Assembly: GCA_030152105.1 (NCBI GenBank)
Contig: JASLIH010000588.1
Location: 1-10,473, forward strand
Source of the DNA: Actinomycetes bacterium
GTDB lineage: Bacteria > Actinomycetota > CALGFH01
Length of the DNA: 10,473 nucleotides
Direction of reading: 5' to 3'
Shown here one piece after another: positions 1 through 7,264 of the stretch. Below the pieces are notes generated by a model that worked only from the letters and a program-made list of their open reading frames with translations, did no database searches and had not been told where the DNA came from. The number at the start of each line of letters is the position of its first letter. Position 1 is the stretch's first letter. The position numbers and the translations under genes were made by a program.

Positions 1-1
1 C

Positions 2-166
2 CGTGCCCTGTGGGCAGGTACCAGCGGCGACCCTCACGGTCAGCTCCCCGACCCGGGCCTGCTGGCCATCGACGTCGACCAGGTCACCGAGGCCCTGGCC
101 GACCTCCCGGAGGCGGCCGCCCCCAGGCCAGCCCGCCGGGCGGCCCTCCGCGGCCGGGTCGCCTAA
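2..166 (+). CDS. C-terminal end of an unidentified protein (partial, 5' end outside window)
   Basis: A frame opening at the window edge gives 54 codons and a TAA stop at 164-166. It is probably coding: most codons end in G or C, and the peptide runs from a plausible folded segment (PDPGLLAIDVDQVTEALADL) into an Ala/Arg/Pro-rich tail, as is common at C-termini in GC-rich genomes. I recognise no family and assign no function. The gene converges on adk with only 9 bp between the two stop codons. A short hairpin, CGCCT-N5-AGGCG at 160-174, straddles the stop but has no T-run, so a terminator is only a possibility. Overlapping frames here are open too, so the call rests on codon use and on the stop falling neatly before adk. 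Confidence 0.45.
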   Translation, partial: RALWAGTSGDPHGQLPDPGLLAIDVDQVTEALADLPEAAAPRPARRAALRGRVA

Positions 167-175
167 CCCAGGCGG

Positions 176-778
176 CTAGCCGGCAAGGGCGAGGGCCGGG
201 TCGCGGCCGCCGTTGGCCGAGGGGAGGCCGCCAAGGATCCGGCCAGTGACCTCCTCGACCCGGCCGACGCCGTCGACCATGGTCAGCAGGCGGCGGTGGC
301 GGTAGTAGTCGATCAGCGGCCGGGTCTTGATCCCGAACACCTCCAGGCGGTGCCGGATCGTCTGCTCGGCGTCGTCGGCCCGATGCTGGGCCGCCGCCCG
401 CCCGGCCAACCGCCGCAGCAGCTCCTCCTCGGCGGCCTCGAAGCAGAGCACGGCGTGCAGGGGCGCGCCCAGGTCGACCAGCTGGCGGTCGAGGGCCTCG
501 GCCTGGTTGACCGTCCGCGGGAACCCGTCGAGCACGAACCCGGCCTCGCAGTCGTCCTCAGCCAGGCGTTCCATCACCATGGCGATGACCACCTCGTCAG
601 GTACCAGGTCACCCAGGTCCATGTACTCCTGGGCGGCCCGGCCCAGCTCGGTCCCCTCGGCCACGTTGGCCCGGAAGATGTCCCCCGTCGCGATGTGCGG
701 GGCGCCGAACCGGCAGGCTATCTGCGCAGCCTGCGTGCCCTTGCCGGCTCCAGGCGGGCCGAGGAGAACAATGCGCAT
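176..778 (-). CDS. adk: Adenylate kinase (short-LID type)
   Basis: Cytosolic nucleoside monophosphate kinase of 200 residues that converts ATP + AMP to 2 ADP, setting adenylate energy balance. The P-loop GPPGAGKGTQ is at residues 7-16, the AMP-binding TGDIFR at 31-36 and DGFPRT at 84-89. The lid is short (about 127-136, GRAAAQHRADD) and lacks the four-Cys zinc site of long-lid enzymes, resembling the short form of mycobacteria. RHRLEVF and PLIDYY follow as in the family. The C-terminus runs about 15-20 residues past a typical short-LID enzyme as a Gly/Ala-rich tail of unknown use. The ATG start is supported by GGAG five bases upstream. The gene is divergent from the LysR regulator. It stands outside the usual secY-adk-map ribosomal cluster, so it could be a relocated sole copy or a second copy. 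Identity is secure; copy status is unknown. Confidence 0.96.
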   Translation of the reverse strand: MRIVLLGPPGAGKGTQAAQIACRFGAPHIATGDIFRANVAEGTELGRAAQEYMDLGDLVPDEVVIAMVMERLAEDDCEAGFVLDGFPRTVNQAEALDRQLVDLGAPLHAVLCFEAAEEELLRRLAGRAAAQHRADDAEQTIRHRLEVFGIKTRPLIDYYRHRRLLTMVDGVGRVEEVTGRILGGLPSANGGRDPALALAG

Positions 779-832
779 CGGTGCTCCGCTCGGTCGGGGA
801 ATTAAGACCTCAGAGCGTAGGCGGCGAGCTTG

Positions 833-849
833 CTATCAGTCCAATAGAT
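833..849. promoter_or_regulatory. Candidate LysR-type operator with overlapping promoter of the LysR gene
   Basis: In the divergent adk/LysR gap, ATCAGTCCAATAGAT (835-849) fits the ATC-N9-GAT form of the LysR T-N11-A box, and CTAT-N7-ATAG (833-847) is a second, overlapping perfect dyad. A weak rightward promoter, TTGCTA (830-835) and CTAAAT (853-858) with a 17-base spacer, brackets the dyad. A regulator bound there would occlude the promoter, the usual negative autoregulation of LysR genes. The site also lies upstream of leftward adk and could affect it. The motif match is seen directly; the function is inferred. Confidence 0.55.
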
Positions 850-894
850 CGTCTAAATGGCGAGCATCGGGTTCTTCTATGATGAGGGAGGGCG

Positions 895-1794
895 ATGCTT
901 CCACAGATCGAGGCGTTCCTGGAGGTCGCCCGCCGCCAGAACCTGAGCCGGGCCGCCGAGGCCCTGTTCGTGTCCCAGCCGACCCTCACCGCCCGCCTCC
1001 AGAGCCTCGAGTCCTCCCTCGGCGAGCAGCTGTTCGTCCGCACCCGGCGCGGGATGCGCCTGACCGAGGCCGGCGAGGCGTTCCTGCCCTACGCCGAGCA
1101 CGCGGTGACCGCTCTGGCCGACGGCCGCGAGCGCCTCGGCGAGCTGCGCCGGGGGGTGGCCGGGCGGCTGGTCCTGGGGGCGCCCCCGACGGTCAGCACC
1201 TACACCCTGCCGGCCCTGCTGGCCCGGTTCAGCGCCGCCCACCCGAACGTCCGCCTGGCCGTCAAGACCGGCACCTCCGAGGAGATCCTCCAGATGGTCC
1301 TGCACGACCAGGTGCAGCTGGGCATCATGCGCTCCCTGCATCACACCGAGATCGAGAGCGTGCCGCTGTACACCGACGCCCTGGTCCTGATCGCCGGCCC
1401 CGGCCACCGGCTGGCCGGGCCGGGCGCCGACGGCCAGGCCAGGCTGGCCGACCTGGCCGGCGAGGTACTGGTCCTGTTCGGGCGCAGCTCCAGCTTCCTC
1501 GAGTTCACCACCGCAACCTTCCGCCAGGCCGGCGTGCTGCCCAGGAGCGTGCTGGAGCTGGACAACATCGAGGCGGCCAAGAAGATGGTCGAACGCGGCC
1601 TCGGCGTCTCCCTGGTCCCGGCCAGCACCGTCGCCACCGAGCTGGCCGCCGGCACCCTCACCCGGATCGAGCTGGTCGACGCGGCCCCGGTCCGGCGCGA
1701 GATCGTGGCCGTCCGCCGGATCGACGCCGGCCCGCCGTCGGGCGCGGCCGGCCTGTTCCTGGAGATGCTGGCCAGCTCGCTCCCGACGAGCTGA
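895..1794 (+). CDS. LysR-family transcriptional regulator
   Basis: A 299-residue DNA-binding regulator, the normal length for the family. The N-terminal winged HTH covers about residues 1-60: helix-turn-helix around 18-39 (LSRAAEALFVSQPTLTARLQ), then LGEQLFVRTRRGMRLTEAG. A linker helix leads to a periplasmic-binding-protein-like effector domain from about residue 85 (GRLVLGAPPTVSTYTLPALL) to the C-terminus, including the conserved NIEAAKKMVERGLGVSLVP segment typical of the second lobe. The ligand cannot be read from the sequence. The ATG is preceded by GAGGGAGGG at suitable spacing. The divergent partner is adk, an unusual target, so the regulator may control only itself or a distant locus. 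An operator-like dyad sits 46 bases upstream of the start and an intrinsic terminator follows the stop. Family call is secure; regulon unknown. Confidence 0.93.
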   Translation: MLPQIEAFLEVARRQNLSRAAEALFVSQPTLTARLQSLESSLGEQLFVRTRRGMRLTEAGEAFLPYAEHAVTALADGRERLGELRRGVAGRLVLGAPPTVSTYTLPALLARFSAAHPNVRLAVKTGTSEEILQMVLHDQVQLGIMRSLHHTEIESVPLYTDALVLIAGPGHRLAGPGADGQARLADLAGEVLVLFGRSSSFLEFTTATFRQAGVLPRSVLELDNIEAAKKMVERGLGVSLVPASTVATELAAGTLTRIELVDAAPVRREIVAVRRIDAGPPSGAAGLFLEMLASSLPTS

Positions 1795-1797
1795 CCC

Positions 1798-1837
1798 GGG
1801 TCGCGCAGCCGAGGCCGGCGAAGCGCTCGACCCTTTT
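1798..1837 (+). terminator. Intrinsic terminator of the LysR gene
   Basis: Four bases after the LysR stop, GGGTCG (1798-1803) pairs perfectly with CGACCC (1828-1833). The stem continues through CGC/GCG after a 2-base bulge, with an inner GCCG/CGGC hairpin, and is followed at once by TTTT (1834-1837). The T-run ends exactly where the convergent DUF6328 stop codon begins. In the opposite direction the stem has no T-run, so it should act mainly on rightward transcripts. Confidence 0.75.
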
Positions 1838-2353
1838 CTACCGCCGGGAGCTGGCCCCCTGGCTCTCCTGAGGCTGGCCGCCGGTCGCGGCGTTCTCGGC
1901 GGGCGAGGAGCGGCCGACCATCGGCAGGACGTACCAGAGCCCGCCGAACACGACCAGGGCGGCGACGGCCGTCATCACGGCCAGGTTGGTGGGGAAGAGC
2001 ACGTCGGTGACCACGTACAGGGCGAGCACGATCGCCGCGGCCAGGAACACCGTGCCGATGATGGCCATCTGGTTGCCGACCCGCACCAGGCGTTCCTTCT
2101 CGCCGGCCCGCCAGCGAAGCCGGTGATGGGCCGACGGGGCGATCAGGAACGCGGTGGCCAGGGTGGCGCAGACGATCGAGGCGAAGAAGGCATTGCGCAT
2201 CGAGCCGGGGAGCTGGGCGAAGCGCTGCTGGAAGGGGGCGGTGAGCAGGAAGGCCAGGAGCACCTGGACGCCGGGGATGACGACCCGGAGCTCCTGGAGC
2301 AGCTCCATCAGCTCACGGTCGAGCCGTTCCTTCCTGCTCTCCCCGTCAGACAT
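1838..2353 (-). CDS. DUF6328 family membrane protein
   Basis: A 171-residue integral membrane protein of unknown function. It opens with a charged cytoplasmic segment (SRKERLDRELMELLQELRV) typical of DUF6328 proteins, common in actinobacteria. Four hydrophobic helices are predicted by eye: about 24-41, 54-72, 96-118 and 124-143. The loop between helices 2 and 3 carries the conserved HHRLRWR and KERLVRVGN pattern. A polar Ser/Gln/Ala tail of about 27 residues ends the protein. The start has GGAGG ten bases upstream, slightly long spacing. It lies 117 bp downstream of the sigma factor on the same strand and may be co-transcribed with it, which would tie it to the same stress response; that is inference. 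No catalytic or transport motif is visible. Confidence 0.85.
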   Translation of the reverse strand: MSDGESRKERLDRELMELLQELRVVIPGVQVLLAFLLTAPFQQRFAQLPGSMRNAFFASIVCATLATAFLIAPSAHHRLRWRAGEKERLVRVGNQMAIIGTVFLAAAIVLALYVVTDVLFPTNLAVMTAVAALVVFGGLWYVLPMVGRSSPAENAATGGQPQESQGASSRR

Positions 2354-2456
2354 GGGCCGTCCACCTCCCGTTCAGTCTGGATTTCAGTGTAACCGGCGCC
2401 GAGCTGCTCCCTGCGGGCCGCCATCTCCTCGCCGAGACGGGTCAGCTCGTCACTGC

Positions 2457-2470
2457 CGAGGACCTCCTCG
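2457..2470 (-). other. Small hairpin directly after the sigma factor stop
   Basis: On the minus strand CGAGG-AGGT-CCTCG begins at the base after the sigma factor TGA. It is a 5-bp, all-strong stem with a 4-base loop and no T-run, so it may protect the transcript end or weakly attenuate read-through into the DUF6328 gene. The rest of the 2354-2470 gap holds that gene's ribosome-binding site and nothing else I can support. Confidence 0.35.
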
Positions 2471-3262
2471 TCAGTTGACCAGCAGTTGGGTGCGCATGCG
2501 GCCGAGGGCGCGGCGCAGCAGGCGCGAGACGTGCATCTGGGAGCACCCGACCCGGGCGGCGATGTCGTACTGGTCGAGATCGTGGAAGAAGCGCAGGACC
2601 ACGATCTCGCGCTCCTGCTCGGGCAGGCTGTCGACCAGGCCGGGCAGCAGGAGCAGGTCCTCCAGCTCCTCCCGGGGCGGGGCAGCCGGCATGCGGTCGC
2701 CGAGGGTGGCGTCGCCCTCCTCGCCGAGCTGCTGGTCGAGCGACACCTCCGAGCGGGACTGGACGACCTCGATGGCCTCAAGGGCCTCCTCCTGGGAGAT
2801 CCCCAGGTGGGTGGCGAGCTCGGCCACGGTCGGGGAGCGCCCGAGGGTCGCGGGCAGCTCGTCAAGAGCCTTGCACAGGCGCAGGGAGCGTTCCTTCACC
2901 GGGCGCGAGACGTGGACCCGCCAGCTGGTGTCGCGCAGGTAGCGCTTGATCTCGCCGACCACACAGGCCACGGCGTAGGGGACGAACGGGTTGCCGTAGT
3001 CGGGGTTGTAGCGGTCGACAGCCCCCACGAGCCCGACCCGGGCCGTCTGGCGGAGGTCCTCGGGGCTGGCCCCGCGGCTGGCCCGGTACCGCTCGGCCAG
3101 CCGGTCGGCCAGGCCCAGGTAGGCGACGATGATCTGCTCGCGGATGCCGCGATCGCGGGTGGCGGCGTACTGCCGGAACCAGCCTTCGACATGGTCGACG
3201 GCGAGGTCATCACCAGGAAGGACGTCGTTGACGGCAGGGCTCAACCAGGTCGCGTGGACCAC
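2471..3262 (-). CDS. RNA polymerase sigma factor, SigB/SigF-like (group 3)
   Basis: A 263-residue alternative sigma factor that directs RNA polymerase to stress or developmental promoters. Region 2 spans about residues 28-111, with EDLRQTARVGLVGAVDRYNP, FVPYAVACVVGEIKRYLRD and then WRVHVSRPVKE. Region 3 spans about 112-185 (LPATLGRSPTVAELATHLGI), and region 4 about 207-260 (LPEQEREIVVLRFFHDLDQYDIAARVGCSQMHVSRLLRRAL), including the -35-binding helix-turn-helix. The GTG start is favoured by GGAG six bases upstream. No anti-sigma factor (RsbW type) or anti-anti-sigma gene is adjacent, although family members are usually partnered, so control must come from elsewhere or from transcription. A promoter of the type this family recognises lies about 60 bases upstream, suggesting autoregulation. 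HMG-CoA lyase is upstream on the same strand. The exact SigB or SigF subtype cannot be set from the sequence alone. Confidence 0.93.
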   Translation of the reverse strand: MVHATWLSPAVNDVLPGDDLAVDHVEGWFRQYAATRDRGIREQIIVAYLGLADRLAERYRASRGASPEDLRQTARVGLVGAVDRYNPDYGNPFVPYAVACVVGEIKRYLRDTSWRVHVSRPVKERSLRLCKALDELPATLGRSPTVAELATHLGISQEEALEAIEVVQSRSEVSLDQQLGEEGDATLGDRMPAAPPREELEDLLLLPGLVDSLPEQEREIVVLRFFHDLDQYDIAARVGCSQMHVSRLLRRALGRMRTQLLVN

Positions 3263-3322
3263 TGGTCTCTCCGAGGTCGGTCGTCCACGGGGGCTGGGAG
3301 GACGAGTCGAGCGTACCCATTT

Positions 3323-3348
3323 CTACCCGGTCTTCGTGGTCCGCAACC
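3323..3348 (-). promoter_or_regulatory. SigB/SigF-type promoter upstream of the sigma factor gene
   Basis: Read on the minus strand, GGTTGC (3348-3343), a 14-base spacer and GGGTAG (3328-3323) match the GGTT / GGGTA pattern recognised by SigB/SigF-family sigma factors. The -10 element lies about 61 bases before the GTG start. A second GGGTAC occurs 10 bp nearer the gene (3318-3313) without a recognisable -35. The motif is seen; autoregulation by the downstream sigma factor is inferred. Confidence 0.55.
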
Positions 3349-3359
3349 GGAACGGTTGC
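3343..3359. repeat. Perfect 7-3-7 palindrome overlapping the sigma promoter -35
   Basis: GCAACCG-GAA-CGGTTGC is a perfect inverted repeat with 7-base arms. Its left arm contains the -35 element of the sigma factor promoter, the usual place for a repressor operator. It also lies 24 bases past the HMG-CoA lyase stop, so the RNA hairpin could mark that transcript's end, though there is no T-run. I cannot name a binding protein. Confidence 0.6.
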
Positions 3360-3382
3360 CGCGCGGCCGAGGGAGCCGGGAG

Positions 3383-4273
3383 CTAGGGGAACGCGCCGGC
3401 CCTGGGGAGCAGGGCCGGGACCTCGTGGCCGAGCTGGTCGCCCAGGAAGGCGGCCGTCGGCAGTAGCGCCTCCAGGTCGTAGCCGGTGTCCAGGCCCATC
3501 CGCTCCAGCAGGTAGACCAGGTCGTCGGTGGCGATGTTGCCGGTCGCCCTCGGAGCGAAGGGGCAGCCGCCGATCCCGCCGGCGCTGGCGTCCAGCACCC
3601 TGGCTCCCAGCTCGACGGCGGCGACGGCGTTGGCGAAGCCGGTGTTGCGGGTGTTGTGGAAGTGGAACCGCAGCGGCGGCTCCTCTCCGACGGCGTCGCG
3701 GACCCTGGCCGCCAGGTCCCGGACCTGGGACGGCACCCCCACCCCGATGGTGTCGGCCAGGCAGAGCTCGTGCGCCCCGGCCGCGGCCCCCCTGGCCGCC
3801 AGCCCCACCACCCGCTCGGGGTCGACCTCGCCCTCGAACGGGCAGCCGAACGAGGTGGCCAGGGTGAGGGTCGTGAAGAGCCCGTTGTCGCGGGCCCGCC
3901 CCAGCACCTCGACCGCGGCCTGCATGCTCTCGGAGGTGGTGGCGTTCTGGTTGCGCCGGTTGAAGGTCTCGCTGACGCAGACGACCATGTTGACCTCGTC
4001 GACCCCGGCGGCCAGGGCGCGGTCGAGGCCGCGCCGGTTGAGCACCAGGCCGGCGTAGGCGACCCCGTCGGCCCGCGGCACCCGCGCCATCACCGCCTCG
4101 GCGTCGGCCATCGCCGGGACCAGCCGCGGATGGGCGAACGACACCGCCTCGACCCGGCGCGCCCCGGCCGCGACCAGCCGGGCGACCAGCTCGACCTTGG
4201 CCTCGGTGGGCAGGATCACGGCCTCGTTCTGGAGGCCGTCGCGGGGGCTGACCTCGACAATGGTCACGTCCAT
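3383..4273 (-). CDS. mvaB: Hydroxymethylglutaryl-CoA lyase
   Basis: Cytosolic TIM-barrel lyase of the HMGL-like family, 296 residues. It cleaves 3-hydroxy-3-methylglutaryl-CoA to acetyl-CoA and acetoacetate, the last step of leucine catabolism. Active-site features are all present: the EVSPRDGLQNE strand (Arg11, Asp12, Gln15), Glu42, the metal-binding HFH pair (His204, His206) and the signature GGIGGCPF with catalytic Cys237. These correspond to Arg41, Asp42, Glu72, His233, His235 and Cys266 of the human enzyme. Length is full and the frame is intact. No other leucine-pathway gene (methylcrotonyl-CoA carboxylase, isovaleryl-CoA dehydrogenase) is adjacent, so the gene stands apart from its usual cluster. 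There is no Shine-Dalgarno sequence before the ATG. A -10 hexamer six bases upstream suggests a leaderless mRNA. Confidence 0.95.
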   Translation of the reverse strand: MDVTIVEVSPRDGLQNEAVILPTEAKVELVARLVAAGARRVEAVSFAHPRLVPAMADAEAVMARVPRADGVAYAGLVLNRRGLDRALAAGVDEVNMVVCVSETFNRRNQNATTSESMQAAVEVLGRARDNGLFTTLTLATSFGCPFEGEVDPERVVGLAARGAAAGAHELCLADTIGVGVPSQVRDLAARVRDAVGEEPPLRFHFHNTRNTGFANAVAAVELGARVLDASAGGIGGCPFAPRATGNIATDDLVYLLERMGLDTGYDLEALLPTAAFLGDQLGHEVPALLPRAGAFP

Positions 4274-4279
4274 GGCGTC

Positions 4280-4285
4280 AGTGTA
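4280..4285 (-). promoter_or_regulatory. -10 hexamer of a probable leaderless mvaB promoter
   Basis: On the minus strand TACACT is followed by GACGCC and then the mvaB ATG, which puts the expected transcription start on the A of the start codon. There is no ribosome-binding site in the gap, which fits leaderless translation, frequent in actinobacteria. The -35 region has no clear TTGACA-like element. Confidence 0.55.
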
Positions 4286-4403
4286 GGACCGCGAACAGCC
4301 GTACTCGCCGGTGTGGACCCCGGCCGGGATCTCGACGCACGCACCGAACGGCTACCGGATCCCTAACCGATCGGCTCGGGAATCGTGGCGGGCTGGCCGA
4401 TCC

Positions 4404-4457
4404 GGAGGCGGGCACCGGTGGGGCATCCTCGCCTCCAAGGAGACGGAACCGAGGAGG
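4404..4457 (+). promoter_or_regulatory. ABC operon leader: RBS plus two mutually exclusive hairpins
   Basis: GGAGGCG (4404-4410) and CGCCTCC (4430-4436) form a perfect 7-bp inverted repeat around a 19-base loop. The CCTCC inside its right arm (4432-4436) is also complementary to the GGAGG of the Shine-Dalgarno sequence AGGAGG (4452-4457). The leader could therefore either free or mask the ribosome-binding site. Such matches arise easily in GC-rich DNA, so switching is a hypothesis. The AGGAGG itself is secure. In the rest of the 4274-4460 gap I see an 8-bp palindrome, CCGATCGG (4367-4374), and no convincing rightward -35/-10 pair. Confidence 0.4.
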
Positions 4458-4466
4458 CCCGTGACC

Positions 4467-5201
<735 letters not shown>

Positions 5202-5214
5202 CCGAGGAGCTCCC

Positions 5215-5961
5215 ATGCACGGACTTGCCAAGCTGACCCGCCTCGAGGCCAAGGTGCTGTTCCTGCGCGACCCGGTGACAATGCTGGTCGCGCTGGCCGT
5301 GCCCCTCGGCATCCTGCTGGTGTTCGGCCTGCCCGGCTTCGCCCGCGACCCGGCCCCCGAGCTGGGCGGCCAACGCCCCATCGACACCGTCCTGCCCTCG
5401 ATCGCCCTGGCCATCAGCGTCGGCGTCCTGGCCATCTCGGTCCTGCCCGGCTACCTGGCCACCTACCGCGAGAAAGGGGTCCTGCGCCGCCTCTCCACCA
5501 CCCCGGTCAGCCCGGCGATGCTGCTGGGCGCCCAGGTGGCGGTCAACCTGGCCATAGGGGTGGTCGCCCTCGGCCTCGTGCTTGCCGTCGGCGCCGCCGG
5601 GCTGGGCATGGCCATGCCGGCCAGCGCCGGCTGGTTCGCGCTGGCGTTCCTGCTCGGGACGGTGGCGCTGTTCGCGGTCGGCCTGGTCATCGCGGCCGTG
5701 GCCCCGACGACCAGGGCGGCCAACGCCATCGGCATGCTGACCTTCTTCCCCTCGATGTTCCTGGCCGGGGCCTGGCTGCCCAAGTACCTGATGCCGGCCT
5801 GGCTGAGCCGCATTGGCGACCTGACCCCGCTCGGCGCGTTCCGCGAGTCGGTCCAGGACGCCTGGGCCGGGTCGACCCCGGAACCGGTGCACCTGCTCAC
5901 CCTGGCGGTGGTGGCCCTGGTCGCCGGCGCGGCCGCGACTAAGCTGTTCCGTTGGGAGTAG
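5215..5961 (+). CDS. ABC-2 type transporter permease
   Basis: Membrane subunit of 248 residues, partner of the preceding ATPase. About six hydrophobic helices can be seen: 21-39, 58-80, 104-128, 138-158, 166-185 and 222-243. The cytoplasmic segment after helix 2, YREKGVLRRLSTTPVSP, is the characteristic coupling region of DrrB-like ABC-2 permeases, and LTPLGAFRESVQDAW near residue 205 matches the conserved C-terminal loop before the last helix. Start ATG has AGGAG five bases upstream, and the gene begins 13 bp after the ATPase stop. At under 250 residues it is a compact member and should dimerise to form the channel. Substrate cannot be read from sequence. Confidence 0.92.
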   Translation: MHGLAKLTRLEAKVLFLRDPVTMLVALAVPLGILLVFGLPGFARDPAPELGGQRPIDTVLPSIALAISVGVLAISVLPGYLATYREKGVLRRLSTTPVSPAMLLGAQVAVNLAIGVVALGLVLAVGAAGLGMAMPASAGWFALAFLLGTVALFAVGLVIAAVAPTTRAANAIGMLTFFPSMFLAGAWLPKYLMPAWLSRIGDLTPLGAFRESVQDAWAGSTPEPVHLLTLAVVALVAGAAATKLFRWE

Positions 5962-5980
5962 CAAGCGGAAGGGCCAGCCC

Positions 5981-7264
5981 ATGACCGTCCCGCAGACCGA
6001 CGTCCAGCTCGACGCCCCCGACCGGCTGGAGCGTGCCTTCCGGGTGGCCCCCTATGTCCTGCTGGCCGTGTCGACCCTGCTCGCCACCATCGCCGACGAC
6101 GTGGTCGGGCACCGGTCGGCGGCCCACCGGCTGGGCACGCTCGCGGTGGCCGGGCTGGCCGCGGGGTGGATGCTGTGGCTGGTCACCCTGCACCCCGCCT
6201 GGGCGCGGCGGCGCCGGCTGATGGCGCTGTACTGCGTCGGCCTGCTGCTCCTACTGGCCGTGCTGGTCACCCGGAGCCCCTGGTTCGGGCTGTTCGCCCT
6301 CACCGGCTACCTGCACACCTGGGAGCTGCTGGCCGGCCGGTGGCGGATCGCCGGGGTGACCGCGGCCGCCGTCATCCACGTCACCGCCATCTTCGGCGGC
6401 CGCCTGCCCGACCCGAACCCGCCGGCGGTGGCCGCCTATCTGCTGCTGGTGGCGGTGAGCGCCGGCCTGGCGATCGCCTTCAGCCGCTGGAGCGAGATCA
6501 CGGCCATGCAGAACGAGCAGCGCAAGCAGATCATCGTCGAGCTGGCCGAGGCCAACGCCAAGCTGGAGGCCGCGATGGCCGAGAACGTCGAGCTCCAGGC
6601 CCGGCTGCTCGCCCAGGCGCGGGAGGCAGGCACCCTGGACGAGCGCCAGCGCATGGCCCGCGAGATCCACGACACCCTGGCCCAGGGCCTCACCGGGATC
6701 GTCACCCAGGTCCAGGCGGCCAGGAGCGCCGAAGGTCGGCCCAATGACTGGCGCCGCCACCTCGACAACGCCGCCGACCTGGCCCGCGAGAGCCTGTCGG
6801 AGGCCCGCCGGACCGTCCAGGCGATCGGCCCGGAGCCGCTGGAGCAGCGAGCCCTGTGCGACGCCCTGACCGAGGTGGCCGAGCGCTGGTCGGAGCGGCA
6901 CGGGGTCAGGGCCGAGGTCACCACCACCGGCACCGCCCGCCCGCTGCACCCCGAGGTGGAGGTGGCCCTGCTCCGCACCGCCCAGGAGGCCCTGGCCAAC
7001 GTGGCCAAGCACGCGGCCGCCTCGCGGGTCGGGCTGACCCTGTCGTTCCTGGCCGACCTGGTCACCCTCGACATCCGCGACGACGGCGTCGGCTTCGACC
7101 CCGACGGGGTGCGCCGCGGCGACGACGGCGGGTTCGGCCTGACGGTCATGCGCCAGCGGGTCGGCCGGCTGGCCGGGACGCTGGAGGTCGAGTCCGAGCC
7201 GGGCGCGGGCACGGCCGTGTTCGCCGGCGTCCCGGCCGTCCCCCGGGAGGTCGCCGGTGCCTGA
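5981..7264 (+). CDS. Sensor histidine kinase, NarL/DesK-type (HisKA_3)
   Basis: Membrane sensor kinase of 427 residues. The N-terminal third carries about five to six hydrophobic helices (roughly residues 22-40, 52-70, 80-97, 98-115, 121-138 and 148-168) with hardly any extracytoplasmic domain, so the signal is probably sensed in the membrane or through the transporter. A coiled-coil-like stretch (about 175-215) leads to the HisKA_3 H-box MAREIHDTLAQGLTGI, phospho-acceptor His230. The HATPase domain has the N-box around Asn340 (NVAKHA), DDGVGF at 367-372 and GFGL at 384-387. The start follows GGAAGGG and lies 19 bp after the permease stop. The kinase ends overlapping the response regulator start, a sign of translational coupling of the cognate pair. 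The gene order fits a system that senses and exports a toxic compound. Confidence 0.95.
   Translation: MTVPQTDVQLDAPDRLERAFRVAPYVLLAVSTLLATIADDVVGHRSAAHRLGTLAVAGLAAGWMLWLVTLHPAWARRRRLMALYCVGLLLLLAVLVTRSPWFGLFALTGYLHTWELLAGRWRIAGVTAAAVIHVTAIFGGRLPDPNPPAVAAYLLLVAVSAGLAIAFSRWSEITAMQNEQRKQIIVELAEANAKLEAAMAENVELQARLLAQAREAGTLDERQRMAREIHDTLAQGLTGIVTQVQAARSAEGRPNDWRRHLDNAADLARESLSEARRTVQAIGPEPLEQRALCDALTEVAERWSERHGVRAEVTTTGTARPLHPEVEVALLRTAQEALANVAKHAAASRVGLTLSFLADLVTLDIRDDGVGFDPDGVRRGDDGGFGLTVMRQRVGRLAGTLEVESEPGAGTAVFAGVPAVPREVAGA

Noticed and set aside
160..182. CGCCT/AGGCG hairpin and the CGGCTAGCCG palindrome between the first gene and adk
   Set aside because: No T-run on either strand and stems of only five base pairs. 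It could be a weak bidirectional end signal but is not supported as a terminator.
2308..2470. Possible small protein between the sigma factor and the DUF6328 gene, including an ATG near 2423
   Set aside because: The peptide (MAARREQLGAGYTEIQ...) is short, lacks a well-spaced ribosome-binding site and overlaps the DUF6328 start. The AGGAGG after the sigma stop leads only to a GTG frame of three codons.
4355..4405. CCGGATC / GATCCGG inverted repeat with a 37-base loop upstream of the ABC operon
   Set aside because: Seven-base arms this far apart are expected by chance in such GC-rich DNA, and the spacing does not suit a dimer operator.
4311..4466. N-terminal extension of the ABC ATPase from the ATG at 4311
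   Set aside because: The added 52 residues have no family match. The conserved domain begins just after the GTG at 4467, which has a strong ribosome-binding site nine bases upstream.
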